NCBI GenBank assembly: GCA_947683625.1
Contig: CANTUR010000843.1
Location: 85,970-149,969 of the forward strand
Length of the DNA stretch: 64,000 nucleotides
Reading direction: 5' to 3'
Source: Mallotus nudiflorus
Lineage: Eukaryota; Streptophyta; Magnoliopsida; Malpighiales; Euphorbiaceae
Shown: positions 23,501-37,100 of the stretch, piece after piece
How positions within the stretch are numbered: position 1 is the stretch's first letter
How the letters are laid out: every line of letters begins with the position of its first letter
Translations under genes and position numbers: made by a program
The notes under the pieces: generated by a model
Databases searched by the model: none
What the model was told of the DNA's origin: nothing
Seen by the model: the letters and a program-made list of their open reading frames with translations, nothing else

Positions 23501-24931
23501 AAAATCTTCCATTAATGAGATGAGGAATCTCATATATATATATATATAAAACTATTATGGCTCTTCCAATTTTTGGAACTAAAATTAAATTATTATTTAA
23601 ATTTAAAGATTCATGGAAAAATATATTGCCAAAACAAAACAATGTAAAAAAAAACAAAGATCTAACAGAAAATTTTATTATTAATATTAATAGAAGGGAT
23701 TATAGATCTCGTGTAATAATTATTGATATTATTAAAATATTTATTATTGTTATTATCATTACTATTATTACTATGATGTGTTCTTCTTACAACTAATAAG
23801 TGGTACAACTTTCCTCAACTCCTGCTAGAAACTTGACTTTTAGAAGTTGGTGAGCATTGGGGTCTTCCTAACAACTCTTAACTTTGGTCAGATAAGATTT
23901 GGGATCAATATATTAATTAAATCAAATCCAATTCGTAACACTAAATTTGTCACCATTTTAGGCAATACATTAGGTTTGCTTTTTTTCATAAAGTGGAAAA
24001 CATGTTTGTAATGAACGAGACATTGAGGGAACATTCATATAGGACTTGTCTAGACGGCTTAGCACTTTGGGTTCAACCAAAAAATTAAAATTAAATATAA
24101 AATAAAATAGACTATAGTTTGTATGTGAATTTATAAAGATAAAAAGATTGTTGCTTTTCGTGCATGGCGATAATTGGCTACACAAACTAATTATATGTGA
24201 ATACTTCATTTCTTTCTTTTTTTTTTTTTTCACCCTATAAATATTTGAACAAAATCCTTTATGTATCATCAACATTCCCATATTTTTCTATTCTTATTAG
24301 TTTTGTTCTGACAAGTATTGCTTGTTTGGATCCTAATCATCATTTATTAGTGCTAAAATACATATAAGTGGATTCTACTCATCTCCTACCGTGGAATTTA
24401 GAAAAATCTTTATAAATGCTGTGAAAATTCAAATCTAAAAATATTTTAGAATTTTAAATGGTTTAGATCTTATCGGCTCTACTCTTATTAGTTGAGAAAG
24501 TTTGAGATTATTTTTTATTTTTTAAAATTTTATGTTTATGTGAGTTAATAATCTTTTATTCATTAAAGATTTAAAATTTTTTGAGTTATATAGGAAAAAT
24601 GGATATCTTCTTATTACTAATAACACTATAAATTTTTTATTCATTGCAAGTTTAATGAATTGTGCGTTATTTAATATATGTAGATATCTTTTTCGTCATT
24701 CAAAATTGATAAATTTTTATCAATATTTTGAATTTGACATTTGTATAAGTATTATAAATGAACATATCCATCAAATCATTTCTATTGGCATTGAAGTTGA
24801 TAAATTAAAGCAAAATAATTTTTTATTTTAATTGAAAAAAATTGCTAGAGATACAAAATATAAAAAATTGGCAATAAGATGAATTCATTTAATTTTTTTT
24901 ATCCAAACTGATATTTTACATATCTATATAC
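20510..24931. other. Intergenic DNA
   Basis: No gene supported on either strand. It is mostly AT-rich, with less AT-rich patches at 21260-21600 and 22480-22630 that could be regulatory. An (AT)n run is at 23530-23547. Confidence 0.5.
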
Positions 24932-27900
24932 TGTCACGATCCAAACTAGGAGTTATGACCGGTGCTAGGGAACGAGAATTCTTTCGAATTCGAAACCCGC
25001 AGCAAGCCTTAGAAAATAAAATCATACAATAATTAAATAAAAATACGACAGAATTAAAATTTTTCAAATCAATATTATATAATAAATACTCCAAATCCTT
25101 TTATAAATGAATACATATTCGTACAGTGTTTAAATACAAATTCTCAAAGTATTTAATATCCAAACAAAATAATGTTTCTCAAATACATTAACATAACTAT
25201 TGCAGTTTCTAGAATACAAATCAGAGTTCAGAATATACATTTGCATAAAATAGTCGGGACTGAAGAACACAGACGAGAAACTCTACAACTAAGGTCTGAC
25301 GATATGGGATCTCCTGAAAAAAAATAATTGAAGGGGGTCAGACCTCACTGAGTGAATTATTATACTATATATACATGCAAACTAAATCATAACAATCAGA
25401 CATTCTTATATATATATATATATATACACACACATTTCACACAAATGTCAAACTCTGCTTTTATAAATATATTAAATATAGAAAACGTATGTTTTAATTC
25501 ATGAAGGATCCATAGAACCTTAATAATAGCAACTTCAAACAATTCCATCATCACTCTAGCCATACAGGCTCACTTGATTCCAAATAGAACACTTATTCCA
25601 ATATGGACAGCAGACTGGCCTCGAGACACTAAGTCGATCGAGCTCCAGTAGTCTGACTGTCAGTGTGATTGGCCCCGAGACACTTGATCAATCGAGCTCC
25701 AGTAATCACACTATCTATCATCTCACATCTCAATCAACCCAATAGATCATTCAATTCACTTATGGACAGTAGACTGGCCCCGAGACACTGAGTCAACCGA
25801 GCTCCAGCAGTCTGACTGTCAGTGTGATTGGCCCCGCAATCATATTATCTAACATACCATTAATCTTAGTCAATTCAATTAAATCAATTATAATCACCCA
25901 AAATTAACTCTCACTCAACTCTATTCTTTTGCACTGGTACATACACGGCCCTAGTGCTGCCCACTATGAAGCACGTTCTATTGATATTCTTCACTTAAGT
26001 AAATCATTTATTCTGAAAATAATTAATGTGGAACGACATTCATAATAATAAAATCAACCATATATATATACCAAAAATATACCTAAAATATAGCCAGTAT
26101 ATTTCGGGTATATATATGTCAAATAAAATATGAAATAAACTAAAGATAAATCATTAATATGGTTAAAAACAATTTAAATGAGTAACAATAATATGACATG
26201 CATTTTCTTAAAAATATACTTAAATATATAAAAGATATACCCTAAGTACACAAATCATTTAATAAAACATTTATGTATAAATATTCATTTAAATATGTGT
26301 TTGTTTTTAACATATATTCACAAATATACTAAAAATAAACCTAGTTATCTAGCATGCATATATCAAAAATAAACCCTAAATATACCACTAATGTGTTAGG
26401 TTTAATTTAATAATAAAACATGTATTTATTTGGAAATAAATCAAAATATACCAAAAATAAACTTAAAAATAATTTAAGTGTAAGTTTATAATATAGTACG
26501 CAATTATTTAAGAATAAACCTAAATTATACTAATTATTTAATAAAATAATTATGGTTCGATGCACATTTAAATTATGTATAAATATTAAATTATAACAAA
26601 CGTAAACCTAAATATCTAACATACATATATCAAAAATATACTAAAAATAAACCGAAAATATACCAAATCATATTATAATTAAATTATTACTTAAACATAT
26701 AATGAAAAAAAAGATCCTAAGTCATGCATCCTATATGCAATGCATATATATACAGTATAATAACTCACATGTTAGAGCTCCACAAGGCAAACTCGGCGGG
26801 CCTGATCCGTTAGGCTTCAGTCTCGGCGCAGCTAGACACACAAATGACAACATGAAATCAGAATAAAATTAAAAAAAAATTCTAAAGACTCGATCTAGAA
26901 TTTTAGACACAGAATTAGAATAGGGATTTGACCGGATATTACGTTTTACGAGAATTCTATCAAAAATTCAGCAGAACCTCCCCTGTAAAACAGACATCTC
27001 TCTACTCAAAGAATAGAGCCGGCCTTGCAAAGAATACACATTTCGGAAATATCACCAAATTCACAACCACAATCCCTCAGTCGGACTCCAAACTATAATT
27101 CACCAATCGAGGTTCACAATTCACAGAATAATTACAAAATACCAAAAATGCCCTTATATAATAAAAATACATTTTATAAATCCAAATTATGTAATTAACC
27201 CTAAAACACGTTAAAAACCGATAAAAACTCATTTATTTAGAAAAATCGTATATTATATATATAATTTGAAAATAATTTACGAAAAATAGTTTTAATTAGT
27301 TAAAAATACTAAAAATTTGTAGAAATCATTTTTATACCCTAAATAACTATTAAAACCAATTTAATTACATTTTTAACCAATTTAGTGTAAAATTACCAAA
27401 ATACCCCTATATGTATAAATTTACTATAAATGTTCAAAAATTCACCAAAAATTATATAATTACTCAAAAATTAATTTCTCAACATATAATTCAATAATAT
27501 CAATAAATATACTCAATTTACCAATTTATTTCAATTAAACACATAATTAACCCTATTTTTCAAAATTACATAAACTTAATAAATTCCAAATAAATATATA
27601 AAAATTTACAAAAACTACAAAAAAATTTCTATAATTCATTTAAACACCTATAATCACCATAAAACACAATTTCATAATTTAATTAATTAATTTTCGAAAA
27701 TTAGAAAATATTAATAAAATAATCAAAAATTCACAAAAATTAAAATAAATTCCAAAAATTCTAAAAAAATTACAGCATGTAGATTAAGCTTCTAGGAACA
27801 AATTTTGTGAAGGAATTTTTTATGAATCAATCAAATTGAAGCTAAAAAAAATTTGAAACTCAAAATGGCTGATTTGAAGAAATTGAAACCTAAGCAATTC

Positions 27901-28688
27901 TAGACCAGATCAAGTGAAACAAAGCTTGGAATCACACTCATCAGAGCTCAAGGAGAATATAGAGACTGACGGCATCAAATTTGGTGGCCGAAAATGGCTT
28001 GATCGGAGCTAAGTCGATTTTCGACTTGTTGATGAAAATCTGGCCAAACAACGCCGGAAATGTGAGCTTTAGGTGGTGGAAATGGCTGGAGGTGGAGGAG
28101 GAAGGCTGAGGGGCATAGTAACAACAAGAAAATCAGCTTGAAAGTCGCTGAAAATGGTGAAATCCGTTTGGGAAAAAAAGTGAAGGAGATAATGACATTT
28201 TGGTAATTTCTGCAAACTTTGTTTGTTTGTTTTTTTTGTTATAAAATAATGTATATATATATGTCCACCTTATATTATAGTAATACGTATATTCCCATAC
28301 ACAAATAATACTCACTACACAAATATTTTAATATATTTAATAATTTATACACTTAAAATTAATTAATACAAAAATTAAATAATAAAATTAAGAAAATTAA
28401 TGACGCTATAATTAATTTAAATAAATACACATATATACATTTTATTTTAGCACTTTAAAATTATATGGAGTTCATGCAAATTCATAAGTCAAAATAAATA
28501 GTATTAAATTATTTACATATCAATTTTTTCGAAAATACAATTTTTGGAAAAATTTTACGTAAAGTACTTAAAATAACTTTAAACAAATAACAACTCTTAA
28601 AAATATCATAAATATATACAAAAATTATTAACACTGCATATCCCAATGCAGTATAAAAATATTTAAAAAAAAAACTCGGGATATTACA
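24932..28688 (-). mobile_element. Long solo LTR, family copy 2
   Basis: The unit is 3757 bp, the longest copy. It is flanked by the perfect duplication TATAC (24927-24931 and 28689-28693). Ends are TGTCACGATCC and GGGATATTACA. It matches copy 1 along its length: terminal hairpin region, conserved block, AT-rich middle, GC-rich island (about 27960-28200). Part of the extra length is a tandem duplication of the block bearing the GAGACACT boxes (units start near 25603 and 25761, period about 158). The second unit is truncated. No internal retrotransposon sequence is present. Confidence 0.8.
25603..25845. repeat. Tandem duplication of the GAGACACT block in LTR copy 2
   Basis: Two units start TATGGACAG at 25603 and 25761. 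Each holds an ACTGGCC...GAGACACT...GAGCTCCAG motif and a related GTGATTGGCC motif; in the second unit the last motif is cut short. The other LTR copies have one unit. Confidence 0.65.
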
Positions 28689-29146
28689 TATACCAAATTG
28701 ATTCATGGTAAATCTGATTGAAAAAATTCACATTTATATTTTTGTTATTTATTTAGTATCTAACTAAACTGAAAAAATATCTCTAAAAAAAAACTAAATT
28801 GAAATAATAAATTATGCTCTTGAATTTCTATTATTGTTTTATTATTTTGTAGATTTTCCAATAGAGGAGGAGGGAAGGTGTTGGAGATAATAAGGGCAAA
28901 ATTGAATATTAGGTTGAAACAAGTTTTTAACTTGGATTAGAGTTGCTGAGTTTGTCTGAAATGTCAGATACACTCCAAAATTAATTAGGACAACAGATTC
29001 CTCCCAAGTCATAACAATCCTCCAAAAAATAATTGCATTTGTTTGATTTTTAAGTTGAAAGAAGAGGTGAATCTGTTATTATTATTATTATTATTATTCT
29101 TTTTTTTTTCAGAATCAACAAGGATCAATAATATGTATTTGAATTG

Positions 29147-29148
<2 letters not shown>

Positions 29149-29188
<40 letters not shown>
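29149..29188. repeat. (AT)n microsatellite
   Basis: Twenty uninterrupted AT units. Confidence 0.95.
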
Positions 29189-29190
<2 letters not shown>

Positions 29191-29239
29191 ACTTGATTCA
29201 GGACCTAGAATCATGAAGACGAAAAGGAGTAAACAACGG

Positions 29240-29372
29240 TTAATATTTAAAAATCATTTTTGTGAACTACCACAACTAAAGGTAGATTCTACATGTCTAA
29301 AGAGAGGGAGAAATATTAAACTCCAGACTTCAATTTTTTAAAAGTAAAGTGTTCTTGCTATTTAAATTAATT
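29240..29372 (-). repeat. SINE-like fragment, family with 29980-30104
   Basis: It shares an ordered set of short motifs with 29980-30104: TTTTTRTGAAYYACCA, then AAGGTAG-TT-TACA, then a pyrimidine block and AAAAGTAAA near a GAGTTG/CTTGAG-type end. The order suits a tRNA-derived SINE in minus orientation, but boxes are degenerate. Confidence 0.3.
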
Positions 29373-29979
29373 TTTGCTTTTGAGTGGTTATTTTTAAAAA
29401 TAGCAGGGAGAAAAATTTGAATTCTCTAATTGTAAAGAGGACAAACCCGACAGATAAATTGAATCAATTTTAAACGAATAACTTTTTTTTTTTTTTTTTT
29501 CTAAGAACATCACTCCAAAGAATTGAACACATTACCTTAGCCCTGTTATTAGCTAAGTTTCAAGTGTATTGAAAAAATATATATATATACACACACACTT
29601 ACTAGCTAGCTGCAATAATTGATTTACGAACACTAGCAATGATAATGTAGTATGCTCTAAAACCATTAGATTCTGCTATGTTCAAAATTAATCCCCACAA
29701 AGAGCTCTGTTTCCATGTACTTGGAGACGTCTGGTTGAGTAACTTATAGAGAGAGCAATGTTCTTTTTCATAAGGGTTATTTTATTGGAAAATTATTTGC
29801 CTACCCTTAGTGTATTACCTTTAAGAATCAAATTTGTAATAACGGTTAAATTTATAATCCGTAAAATTCAACGGCCAAATTTATAACACATATATTCATA
29901 GATTTTTTTTAACTTGATACAATATTCAGTATTATTGGATGGAAATAGACAGTTAGTAATTAGTTATTAGTAGTTAGTA

Positions 29980-30104
29980 TATTAAAAATTATTTTTATGA
30001 ATCACCATCAAGGTAGGTTTTACAAACTTAGTAAAAATTACAGAAATTAAACTTAAAATTTCTCCTTTCTAAAAGTAAAAAAGTTTGTCACTTGAGCCGA
30101 GAAG
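29980..30104 (-). repeat. SINE-like fragment
   Basis: Second member of the pair with 29240-29372. A third, shorter relative may lie at 36988-37055 inside intron 1 of the phosphatase gene. Ends and target duplications are unclear. Confidence 0.3.
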
Positions 30105-33100
30105 TGTACATAAATAAATATAATTATGGGTTACAACTATAATATGCAGAAATCAACATATTGAGTAGTTAAAAATTTGAGAAGTAGGAGTGAGATGTGC
30201 CCAGTCAAGGAGTAGTCAGTCTTATTCTTATGATCTGCAATTCAAACTAAAAACCAGTCAACCAAATGGATCGGGAATGGGAGGTGGGGAGCAAAAAAGA
30301 GGGTCAGTAAATTTAGGGTTTAAGTGTGAATTGAGCTAAGGTTTTATTACACTCTGTTCTGAACACACCCAATGATGGCAAGCCCCAAATAATTATGGTT
30401 TTATCCTCACCTAGTAATAATCCTTCTCAACCCCTATTAAATAATTTTATATAATATATATATATTTTGCTTTTTGCAGCTATCTTCAATCACCCCTTAA
30501 ACAAAAAGAAAATTTGGGTTTCATGATTTTTAAGGGTGGAGATAGGAATGGGGAGTTAGGGGTTGTTTCTTTTAAAATGTTTTTTAATAATAATAATAAA
30601 TGTGTATGACAGTGCTCAAGAGATTTTGCATGGCCACAGATTAAACAGGGGAGCAGCATTCATGAGTACCCACCACTACTACCACCACCGCCATCATCAT
30701 CATCCCTCTCTACATTGCCTATATATACAATTATGCAGACTCCCCAACTGTTTAAATGGCCCTTTTACATTTTCACCTTTACCCAAATAAAAACACTTTT
30801 TTTTTTTTTTATTAAAACTAAAAAAAAAAAAAAACCATTAAAATAAAGTTTACTTTACTTTAATATATTTTTTGGTTTATGTTTAAACACATTTTCTCCT
30901 TTTACTATTATTGATGAAGTCCAGCGTATAATTTCATATTGAGTGAGGTGTTTTATAAAAGGTTGCAGACTAAAATGTAGTTAAATTTTAAACACTAAAA
31001 TTACAAATTTTTAAATAATATAATGATCTCACTTGTTAAGTAATTAATTAATAAACTGAAAAAAAGTAAAATTATAGATTACTACGGATGAAAATGAGAA
31101 CTTAATTAATTATTTACTGACTTCTCATAAACATTTAGTTTTGCTTCTCTCTCAAAAAAAAAAAAAGTTTTGATATATATATATAGGGAAAGAGGGTGAG
31201 AATTTTCACCTACGGTTGTGTAGTATATATATTTAAAAATTTTATTTTTTTTATTAAAGTTTTTAATTTTAATTTTATATATTGTTGAAATAATTTTATT
31301 CTCTTTTGTAGTCTATTCGATTGTAACTTTAAAATAATTGCATCCTTTCACAAATACTGAAAAATGATATAAAAAGAATTTCATATATATATATATATAG
31401 TGAATAGAGAGTGGAAGAGGGAGATGATTACATCACCCTATGGTAAAGAACCAAATAAGTTGACCCGTGGGATATGATTGGACTGCATGATGTTATACAC
31501 GTGAAAGACTTAGAAAATTTTTCCTCACAATTCTAAAATGGCCGAATTCCCTTTTTCATCCCTAAACTTTACTTTTTTTTTCATTTCACACATCAACATT
31601 TTTTTTAATCAATAGCATATATGAACTTCTATTTGGACTGATTTCACCCATGAATGATATTTTTTTATTCCATATCACACATCATTTAACAACGTGGACA
31701 AACACATAAACCTAATGAATGTGAGGTGAATGGTTGGTGAAAAAAGAGCTGACATATTAATGTGAGCTGACATATCCATAAATGAAATTGATCTAAAATA
31801 AAAGTTTAAATGTTCAATTGGTTAATTTTTAAAGTTGATACTTGAAATGGACTAAAAGGGTGAAAAAAGGTATTCGGCTATTTTTTTTTAATAGTAACAT
31901 TATATAATTGGACATTAAAAATAAAAATAAATTATTTACTAATAAATTATAATATTTTTAATAAAAATTATAATTTTATTCTAATAATATATTTTTAAAA
32001 TATTTTTACAATAAAAATTTATATTATATATCTAAAATTAAATTATTAAACATAAAAGTTACAATTTAACTCGCAAGCTTATATTTGAACTTGTTTGAAA
32101 ACTTCATAACTCATTTAAATTTTTTTAGTTTAGTTAATATTCAATAATTTTATCCAATTTTATTATAAAAATTCTAATAAATTATTTTAATTTAGCCAAG
32201 TTAATCAATTTTAATAAAAATATTTATCTAATTAAAATTAAATAAAAATTATTAGCATAATAGTTAAATTCATCACTAATATTTTATTAAAATTATAACA
32301 TAAATTTATATGTGCAATTAGTTAATTTTAAAAGTTTATAGGTGAAATAGACCAAATGTGTAAAATTTAGGGGTAAAATATTTGATATAGATGTTCATTT
32401 GTGCTATGTCATCGCACGTCATTAACATGTGTTTAGTTATGTTTCAATATAGGTGAAATTGGTCAAAAATAGAAGTTCATATGTGCTATTGGTTAAAAAA
32501 AGTTGATGTGTAAAATAAGTGAAAAGGGTAAAGTTTATGGGTGAAAAAGGGTATTAGGCCATTATAAAATCTTACAATAATTTATTTATTTTGATAAAAA
32601 AAAAAAAAAAAAAAAAAACCTATGATTCTTCATTTTACATCATGGGTGAAGTTGTGTATTCTTATTGGCAGAAATTCTTTTAACTTGCATGGCCCACAAA
32701 TAAAGATAAAAGATTTTTTTTTTTTTGGGTAATAATGGGCCATGAAGATGCATGACCTCATCAACATTGCAATAGAAGAGCCCTTTTAAGTTCTTTCTTA
32801 AGTCATTTTTAATCATATCAAATAATGCCAATCCCCTGCATGGCTAATGATGAGATTTTTTGCATTATTATTATTGTTGTTTTTACAAAGCTAAGTGTGC
32901 ATTGAACCCTCCCCTACACGTGATCTTAGAGCTTTAGGGTTTGCTAATTTCCCACTTAGAGTTGGGTTTATTTTTTTGACCACAGGAGTTGTTTATATTA
33001 ATCCATTGAAACCCAAATTCATTTGCAAAATCTTTGCATTCCATACAATTTGATTTAGATTCAAGTTTCTCAGTTGCAACTCAATTTCAGTACCTCAAAT

Positions 33101-33540
33101 TTGGTAAGTTTCTGAAATTTTTGGTATGATGTAGTTCCAGTTCCGATAGCTACAAGGGTTTATTCTTACTATTTTGTTTTTTAATTGTATGATCTTAGGA
33201 CATTATTGATTATTAATTGAAACTTGAATGAACTCTTAAGTTTAGAATACACATGGATTCAAACGTTTCTGCAATTGAAAGGTTAATCCCATGAAAGTGG
33301 ATCATCTTAATAGAACAGTGTGTTGGTGTGCATCTCCATTTGTCACTGCATTATCACTGAGTGGCCCATATATTTAGATATCAACATGGTAATTTTGGAT
33401 TGAGTAATCTTGTCTGGCCTATAGGCCCTGGTTGCCACTCAGAATAGCCCACAATCTCCTACTTGTATTCTCAAAGTGGCAAGTTTTATAAGCCTAAACT
33501 CGAGACATTTTTTGATGAACTAATATTTATACCCAGGAGC

Positions 33541-33711
33541 TAATGAGTGCAGACCAATTGGTTAACGCATTGAATTGAATTTTCAAGTTCCTGGGTTCAA
33601 TTTTTATATGGAACATATTTGTGGTTTGTTTGATGGTGATTTCATAATGTTGTAATTGAGAATATGCCGATGTGATGATATTTGCATAATGACATATGAG
33701 TTGAAAAAAAA
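33541..33711 (+). repeat. tRNA-derived SINE candidate
   Basis: GACCAATTGGTTAACGCAT (about 33551-33569) is a good A-box region and CTGGGTTCAATTTT (about 33591-33604) a good B-box region, at tRNA-like spacing. The unit ends in a run of eight A at 33704-33711. ATTTATA occurs near both ends (about 33527 and 33711) and may be the remains of a target duplication. It lies 3' of the phosphatase gene. Confidence 0.5.
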
Positions 33712-34174
33712 TTTATATTTTAGCACAAATACTCTTCTCTCGTTGGTCATTATTTTTTGCGTAAAAAATGTTAAATTTTAAGAATAATGTGAATTTTAAA
33801 GCAATCTAATTGGGAATAACGGTCAATTAAATCTTAAGGTCCCAGATTGACTTTGCAGCATCCTCTCTTGAGATCAATCCCTTCTAACATTTATGAGATT
33901 GTAACAAGAAATAATGGTTAAAAGAATATTAATAATTAGTTATGATAAAACAATAGACATCTTATATGAATTAAATAAAAAAAAACAAGGATTAAAGCTT
34001 TTCTTAGAAAACCATCAAAGAATTTCCTAAGATAATTTTTTCATTAATTAAAATCCACGATCAATTTTCAATACCAATTCACCTTAATTAATTTCTACAT
34101 CTTTTATTCTACTTTCCTAGAAACAAATTTCTGTGTGATATTTTCCATTGTCATTTAGCTAGCAAGGCACATTT

Positions 34175-37100
34175 TCAAACTTTACAAGCAGGATTAGAAG
34201 AGAGGCTTGTTATCCAGAATGAGTCACCTTCAACTTGTTCATCGTTGTCATTTCTGTGCCATGTCCATTGTGCATGTGTTGCATTCTCTACTTGAAGTTG
34301 TCCATGCCCAAAGCTTGCCTCTCTGTAGATTGAAATTTCTGGTTTTGGATTTATGTACCTGCAAAACCATAAAATATCATTCAATTCAAAATAATTTGTG
34401 AATATATTTTCAAAGATTAATTATATATTAGAAACCAACTTACTTTCTAGCAAGACCTTCACGATTGCCACCATCCCCAATTGTTATATGAATAGGACCA
34501 CAATTGTTGGCTTTGTCTTCGTAAACTCTAGTCTGAAAAAAAAAAAAAAAATTCACCATGACCAATAAATAGCTATTAAATTAAAATCAATTTTCTCAAA
34601 AACATAAAATAATTTAGAATCATTTCGTATAAAAAAAATTATCTACTTCGGGTGTAAATATTTTAGTAGCATAAATAATAATATTAATTTTAATTATCAA
34701 CTTCATTCTTTTGGAATCTGATAATCACATGAATTTTTATTATTTTAAAGATTTCAGTAAAATGGACCTGAAAATGACAAAGATCTTTTAAAGACTGGAT
34801 TGAATTCGAAAACTTAAAAAAGAACCAAGCAACTTTAAAAATAAAATAAAGGGTGGAAGAGGGCTTACAAATCGCTCATAGGCATGTACATGACCAGCAA
34901 AAACAACATCAACACGGGCTTGATACAGCAAGCCTTCCATGAATTTCTTCATGTCTACTGACTCAGCCTCACCTCGATGGGCAGTGTTAGAATTATACCA
35001 TGGTGCATGAAGTAGCACCACAATCCATGGGGTTTTTGACCTATCAACCTTGCTTAAATCTGCTTGTAACCACTTGTACTGAAGTGAATTTGTATCAAAA
35101 TCAGTATATGAACCCAACATGATCACATGCACACCAGCAACGTTGAATGAATAGTATAGATTTGAATCTGAGCCACTTTCTTCAAATGGCATTCTCCATC
35201 TAGCATTGTAGGCTGTAAATTTGGTGGCGTGTAGAACTGGAAGTTTTTCAACCTCGTGATTGCCTTGTGTCACCATCCATGGCCGCTGGCTAGCCAATGG
35301 CTCCACTAATCGGCCAAATGAATCCCAAGAGGGTTGAATAAAATCAGCATATGATAAATCTCCTGGTAGAAGCAGCACATCGTATTCAGATTTTGATATG
35401 TGTTCAAGAGTTGACTGGGTCCAACCTGTCTGTCCAAGATCACCTGCATGCATTGAACAAAAACCATTCATGTTAAATTAATTAGTGTTGCTACACTCTC
35501 AACTCTATTTTATTTATTTATTTTTACATTTAATATCTTTATTATCCCATTCCGACTATTTTATAAAATTTAAATGGACGAACTCATAAAACGAGCAAAA
35601 CTCCTAATACTTATTTTATATATATAAAACTTAAATTTAAAATTTTATTTAAGAAAATTTAAAATTTTCATTATTGGTTTGGTAAATGCATAATGATATA
35701 TTTATATAAAATTACAGTACTGTTAAAATTATAAATTTTCCCAAGACTATTGATTTTAATTGTTTTTATAAACAAATACTAATATGAATAATGCAGAACG
35801 CAACACAATAAATTTTGTTTGTTACGGCCTGTAAAACAACAAATTTCTTTTACACTTTTACCTTTGAAATTTTTTTGATTCCTCATGCAAATAGGGGCTA
35901 AAAAAATAATTTTATGGCCCACGACTGAATTGTTCATGTCACAACAGCGATATAAGTTTTTATCCTATTAGTATTATACCATCAAGCACACTTTCTCACT
36001 GCAGAATTAATAGTATATATAATTGATATGGGATATTGAAATCGGAACAAATGCACATACCTGTGATTACGAATTTGATAGGGAATTGAGCAGGCGGAGT
36101 TTTGAAACTGTATTCATGAGCTGAATTGGAGCTGCAACGATAATAGTAAACTGTGTTTGGGGTAAGGGGACCAACGACTACATCATGAATGTGGCCTGAC
36201 TTATAGATGAGGTAACGATAAGTAGATGTAACCCCACTTGAAGAATTCGTGTACTGTCCAGAAGCTGTACCATAATCTACTACTGCTGGAGTTAAATCCT
36301 TTGTTATCCATGTTACTCTCATTTTGTCTTCACCGGCCATTGATATATGCACCTGCAGCAGAAGGTTACCCATAAGTCTATAATTATCCAATTATATACA
36401 AAACACACATTTAGATTTGCTCCATATCCTTCTTCGAGTATGTCTTAGGTTAACACAAATAATGAGTTCATATGAGAGAAAATATATTAAAAATAACACA
36501 TTAATACATGTTATGAACTAAAACGTGTAGTGACTTATAAAACGATAATTTTTTTTTTTATTTTTGGCTCCAGAATCCTATAAAATAGGAGAGTAAAAAA
36601 GCTGTAACGGAATTGTTCACGTTGCTTAGAATATAAAAAATTATTTATCAAATTTTTTTTTTCTTAGATGTGATCAAGAGCCAAGTAAAGTGGAGGTTGA
36701 AAAATTTTATATATAATTTTTTTTTCTACTTTCTAATAATTTCAGTAGTAGTTTACATGTGAAAACAGAATTCAACTTGAAATTTATATAAATGTCAAGC
36801 TATAAGTGTGAAAGGAATAAATTGGTGAGGTTGGACATGATTATTTTTATGAAGATATTTGTGCAATTAACGCAGTGAAGATATTTACCTATGTGATTGT
36901 TAACAAGTAATTAGATTTTTTTTTTGACGTGTAATAAATGATTGAGAATCATTGGGATGGAAAGACAGACATGTTTCGTTGTTAGTTATTAAAAATTAGT
37001 ATTTCATAAATTTATTTTACGGGCTATCACAAAATGGGTCTTACAAGCGAAATATTGGAATATAAGCAATTAAGTGTTATAGTAACATCAAAATTGGATG

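Larger units (their letters stand above)
28694..33530. other. Intergenic DNA with microsatellites and SINE-like pieces
   Basis: No coding region supported. Contains (ATT)n at about 29075-29098, (AT)n at 29149-29188, T/A homopolymers, and SINE-like fragments at 29240-29372 and 29980-30104. A moderately GC-richer patch at 30600-30780 has a TATA-like CCTATATATACAA at about 30718 but no gene behind it. Confidence 0.5.

Noticed and set aside
34207..34401. Plus-strand ORF opposite the last phosphatase exon
   Set aside because: A shadow of the conserved minus-strand exon.
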